Shown here piece after piece: positions 62,664 to 64,000 of a stretch of DNA of 64,000 bases. The stretch's first letter is position 1; every line of letters starts with the position of its first letter. A program made the translations under genes and the position numbers. The stretch is from the NCBI RefSeq assembly GCF_029871235.1, contig NZ_SSOM01000083.1, positions 1 to 64,000 on the forward strand, given 5' to 3'. The notes beneath the pieces were generated by a model. That model had not been told where the DNA came from, made no database searches, and worked only from the letters and a program-made list of their open reading frames with translations. This DNA is from Pseudomonas sp. BN411 (GTDB lineage Bacteria > Pseudomonadota > Gammaproteobacteria > Pseudomonadales > Pseudomonadaceae).

Positions 62664-63560
62664 ATGGATTTCCGACATCTCCGTTACTTCATCGCCGTGG
62701 CCGAGGAGCAGAACATTGGCCGTGCGGCAGCTCGACTGCACATTTCCCAGCCACCGCTGACCAGACAGATCCAGCAACTCGAAGCAGAAATCGGCGTGCA
62801 GCTGTTCAATCGCACCCCTAGAGGTATGGAATTGACTCCTGCCGGGGAACTCCTATTGGAAGAGGCACGCAACATTCGCGCGCTGGTCGAGCAAGCGACC
62901 GAACGGACTCAACGTGCCGGTCAAGGCAAGCTCGGTCGTTTAGATATAGGCATTTTCGGTTCGGGAATCCTGGATACCATCCCACGGCTGCTGGAGCGCT
63001 TTCGCGAAAGCAACCCAGACGTCAAGCTGGTACTGCACAGCATGAGTAAGCATGAGCAGGTCGAAGCATTGCGCCAGAAGCGGATCAGCATTGGCTTCAG
63101 TCGGATGCTATCGCCATTGCCAGATCTTTCCTGCGAGACCGTCTCATCTGAATCACTCCTGCTCGCAATCAATGAAGGTCACCCTCTGGCTCGAGAAACC
63201 ACGGTGCCTTTCCGGAGCCTCGCCGAGCATCCGTTGATCCTCTTCCCCACGGGAAGTCGCCCCAGCTTCCTGGATAAGGTACTTAGCCTCTGCCACCAAG
63301 CAGGCTTCGAACCACAGATTGCTCAGGAGGTGGGTGACACCATAACCGCGGTTGCCTTGGCTGCCCGAGGCCTAGGGGCGAGTCTTGTATCGGAGTCTAC
63401 GGAGGTGCTCAAACTGCCAGGTCTGACCTACAGACCTCTGAGTGGCCTGCCGGAAAATGCCCGGTTCGACCTGGGATGCATCTATCGGCAGGAAGACGAC
63501 TCTCCGACGCTTGGCGAATTCCTGCGAATCATTCGGGAGTTTCGCAAAGAACAGGCCTAA
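62664..63560 (+). CDS. LysR-family regulator of the BenM/CatM/CatR type
   Basis: The 298-residue protein begins MDFRHLRYFIAVAEEQNIGR with the recognition helix region AAARLHISQPPLTRQIQQLE, close to BenM/CatM/CatR N-termini. An effector domain follows. BenM and CatM recognise ATAC-N7-GTAT, and this dyad occurs upstream of this gene and of three catabolic units in the window. The regulator is therefore the best candidate to control xylE, the dmpC operon and the copy-2 demethylase operon. It is divergent from the DUF1302 operon, a likely further target. The inducer is unknown. Confidence 0.88.
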   Translation: MDFRHLRYFIAVAEEQNIGRAAARLHISQPPLTRQIQQLEAEIGVQLFNRTPRGMELTPAGELLLEEARNIRALVEQATERTQRAGQGKLGRLDIGIFGSGILDTIPRLLERFRESNPDVKLVLHSMSKHEQVEALRQKRISIGFSRMLSPLPDLSCETVSSESLLLAINEGHPLARETTVPFRSLAEHPLILFPTGSRPSFLDKVLSLCHQAGFEPQIAQEVGDTITAVALAARGLGASLVSESTEVLKLPGLTYRPLSGLPENARFDLGCIYRQEDDSPTLGEFLRIIREFRKEQA

Positions 63561-63562
63561 GA

Positions 63563-63611
63563 AAACTTCGAAGGATGTATGCACCGGAAACTTCGAAGGA
63601 TGTATGCACCG
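63563..63611 (+). repeat. Two-copy 25-bp tandem repeat with CTTCGAAG palindrome
   Basis: The 24-base unit AAACTTCGAAGGATGTATGC followed by ACCG occurs at 63563-63586 and again at 63588-63611, a period of 25. Each unit contains the palindrome CTTCGAAG. It lies just after the LysR stop codon and before mvaT. Confidence 0.9.
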
Positions 63612-63758
63612 AGGCCGGATGCCCTCGCCGTCAAAAATGCGAGAGGGGGCGGAGAAGAACGCTATGCAGAGGAAAAGCTTAATGGTCCATTCACTAAGAC
63701 CGGGACAGACCAATCGGTCAACTGCGGTGTGTAATTGCATCACGCTAAGGAGAACGCA

Positions 63759-64000
63759 ATGAGCAAACTGGCTGAATTTAAACGCCTGGAAGCACAGCTG
63801 GCAGAACAACTCGCTGCGCTGGACAGCCTGAGGAACGATACGGAGCTCAAGCGCGAAATTGAGTTTGAATCCAAACTCAAAGCGCTGCTGGATGAATATG
63901 GCCTTGGGCTAAAGGCCGTAATGAATATCCTTGATCCAGGTCGCACGCGCACTCCGCTGCTTGCTCAAAAAGGCCAGCGGCGCGAGCGCACCGTCAAGGT
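63759..64000 (+). CDS. mvaT: H-NS-like xenogeneic silencer of the MvaT/TurB family, N-terminal part
   Basis: The first 80 codons are in the window, starting MSKLAEFKRLEAQLAEQLAA at an ATG with AAGGAG 9 bases upstream. The coiled-coil N-terminus (residues about 1-60) is the dimerisation region of MvaT, MvaU and TurB. The linker then continues toward the AT-hook-like DNA-binding domain outside the window. MvaT proteins silence AT-rich acquired DNA in Pseudomonas. Which paralogue (MvaT, MvaU or TurB) cannot be decided here. The AT-rich island at 44.4-51.6 kb is the type of DNA they bind. Confidence 0.85.
   Translation, partial: MSKLAEFKRLEAQLAEQLAALDSLRNDTELKREIEFESKLKALLDEYGLGLKAVMNILDPGRTRTPLLAQKGQRRERTVK

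Noticed and set aside
63563-63611. Tandem repeat as a CRISPR array
   Set aside because: There are only two directly adjacent copies without spacers, and no cas genes are in the window.

Overview
The window looks like a chromosomal segment of a Pseudomonas species. Supporting this are a MvaT-type H-NS protein at the right edge, a Pseudomonas-style REP palindrome, OprD and FadL porins, NasS/NasT nitrate control and generally GC-rich genes. The species cannot be named from sequence alone. No rRNA, tRNA, CRISPR array or intact insertion sequence was seen.

Layout. (1) 1-6119: a tetrahydrofolate (THF)-linked O-demethylation module. It holds a LigM/DesA-type demethylase, PurU, the first codons of FolD at the window edge, an aromatic-acid MFS importer, an OprD porin and a divergent LysR regulator. 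(2) 6385-8412: a GAF-GGDEF-EAL protein with a degenerate GGDEF site. (3) 8691-31526: a catechol meta-cleavage region. A FadL channel comes first. On the minus strand follow dmpC, dmpE, dmpH, 4-OT, mhpF, mhpE, an SDR, a second tautomerase, a XylT-type ferredoxin and a second MhpF that lacks the catalytic cysteine. A thiolase, quinone reductase and GlxA-type regulator lie upstream. On the plus strand are an SGNH hydrolase, a VanAB-like Rieske demethylase, catechol 2,3-dioxygenase, a GlcG-like protein, an acyl-CoA dehydrogenase and a MalT/AlkS-type regulator. No XylF hydrolase was found, so flow should go through the 4-oxalocrotonate branch. (4) 31657-40755: nitrate uptake and sensing: nasS, nasT, nrtABC, a porin, a chemoreceptor and a small membrane sensor. 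(5) 40918-46273: a defence island with a Gabija pair (GajA/GajB), an unknown protein and an Abi_C protein. (6) 46485-51556: a lower-GC operon with a second LigM-type demethylase, epoxide hydrolase, purU, folD and folK. (7) 52223-55160: a chemoreceptor and a secreted unknown. (8) 55331-63560: a DUF1302/DUF1329/YCF48-like/RND operon and a BenM/CatR-like LysR gene. (9) 63759 onward: partial MvaT.

Two regulatory patterns tie the window together. First, the 15-bp dyad ATACC-N5-GGTAT (the ATAC-N7-GTAT form known for BenM/CatM) lies in the promoter regions of the dmpC operon, xylE and the second demethylase operon. A one-mismatch copy lies before the BenM-like LysR gene. This suggests one regulon that makes catechols by O-demethylation and degrades them. 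Second, nasS, nrtA and the porin each have a sigma-54 promoter motif followed by a leader with hexaloop hairpins that overlap an intrinsic terminator. This is the layout expected for NasT (ANTAR) antitermination, and it adds the porin to the nitrate regulon.
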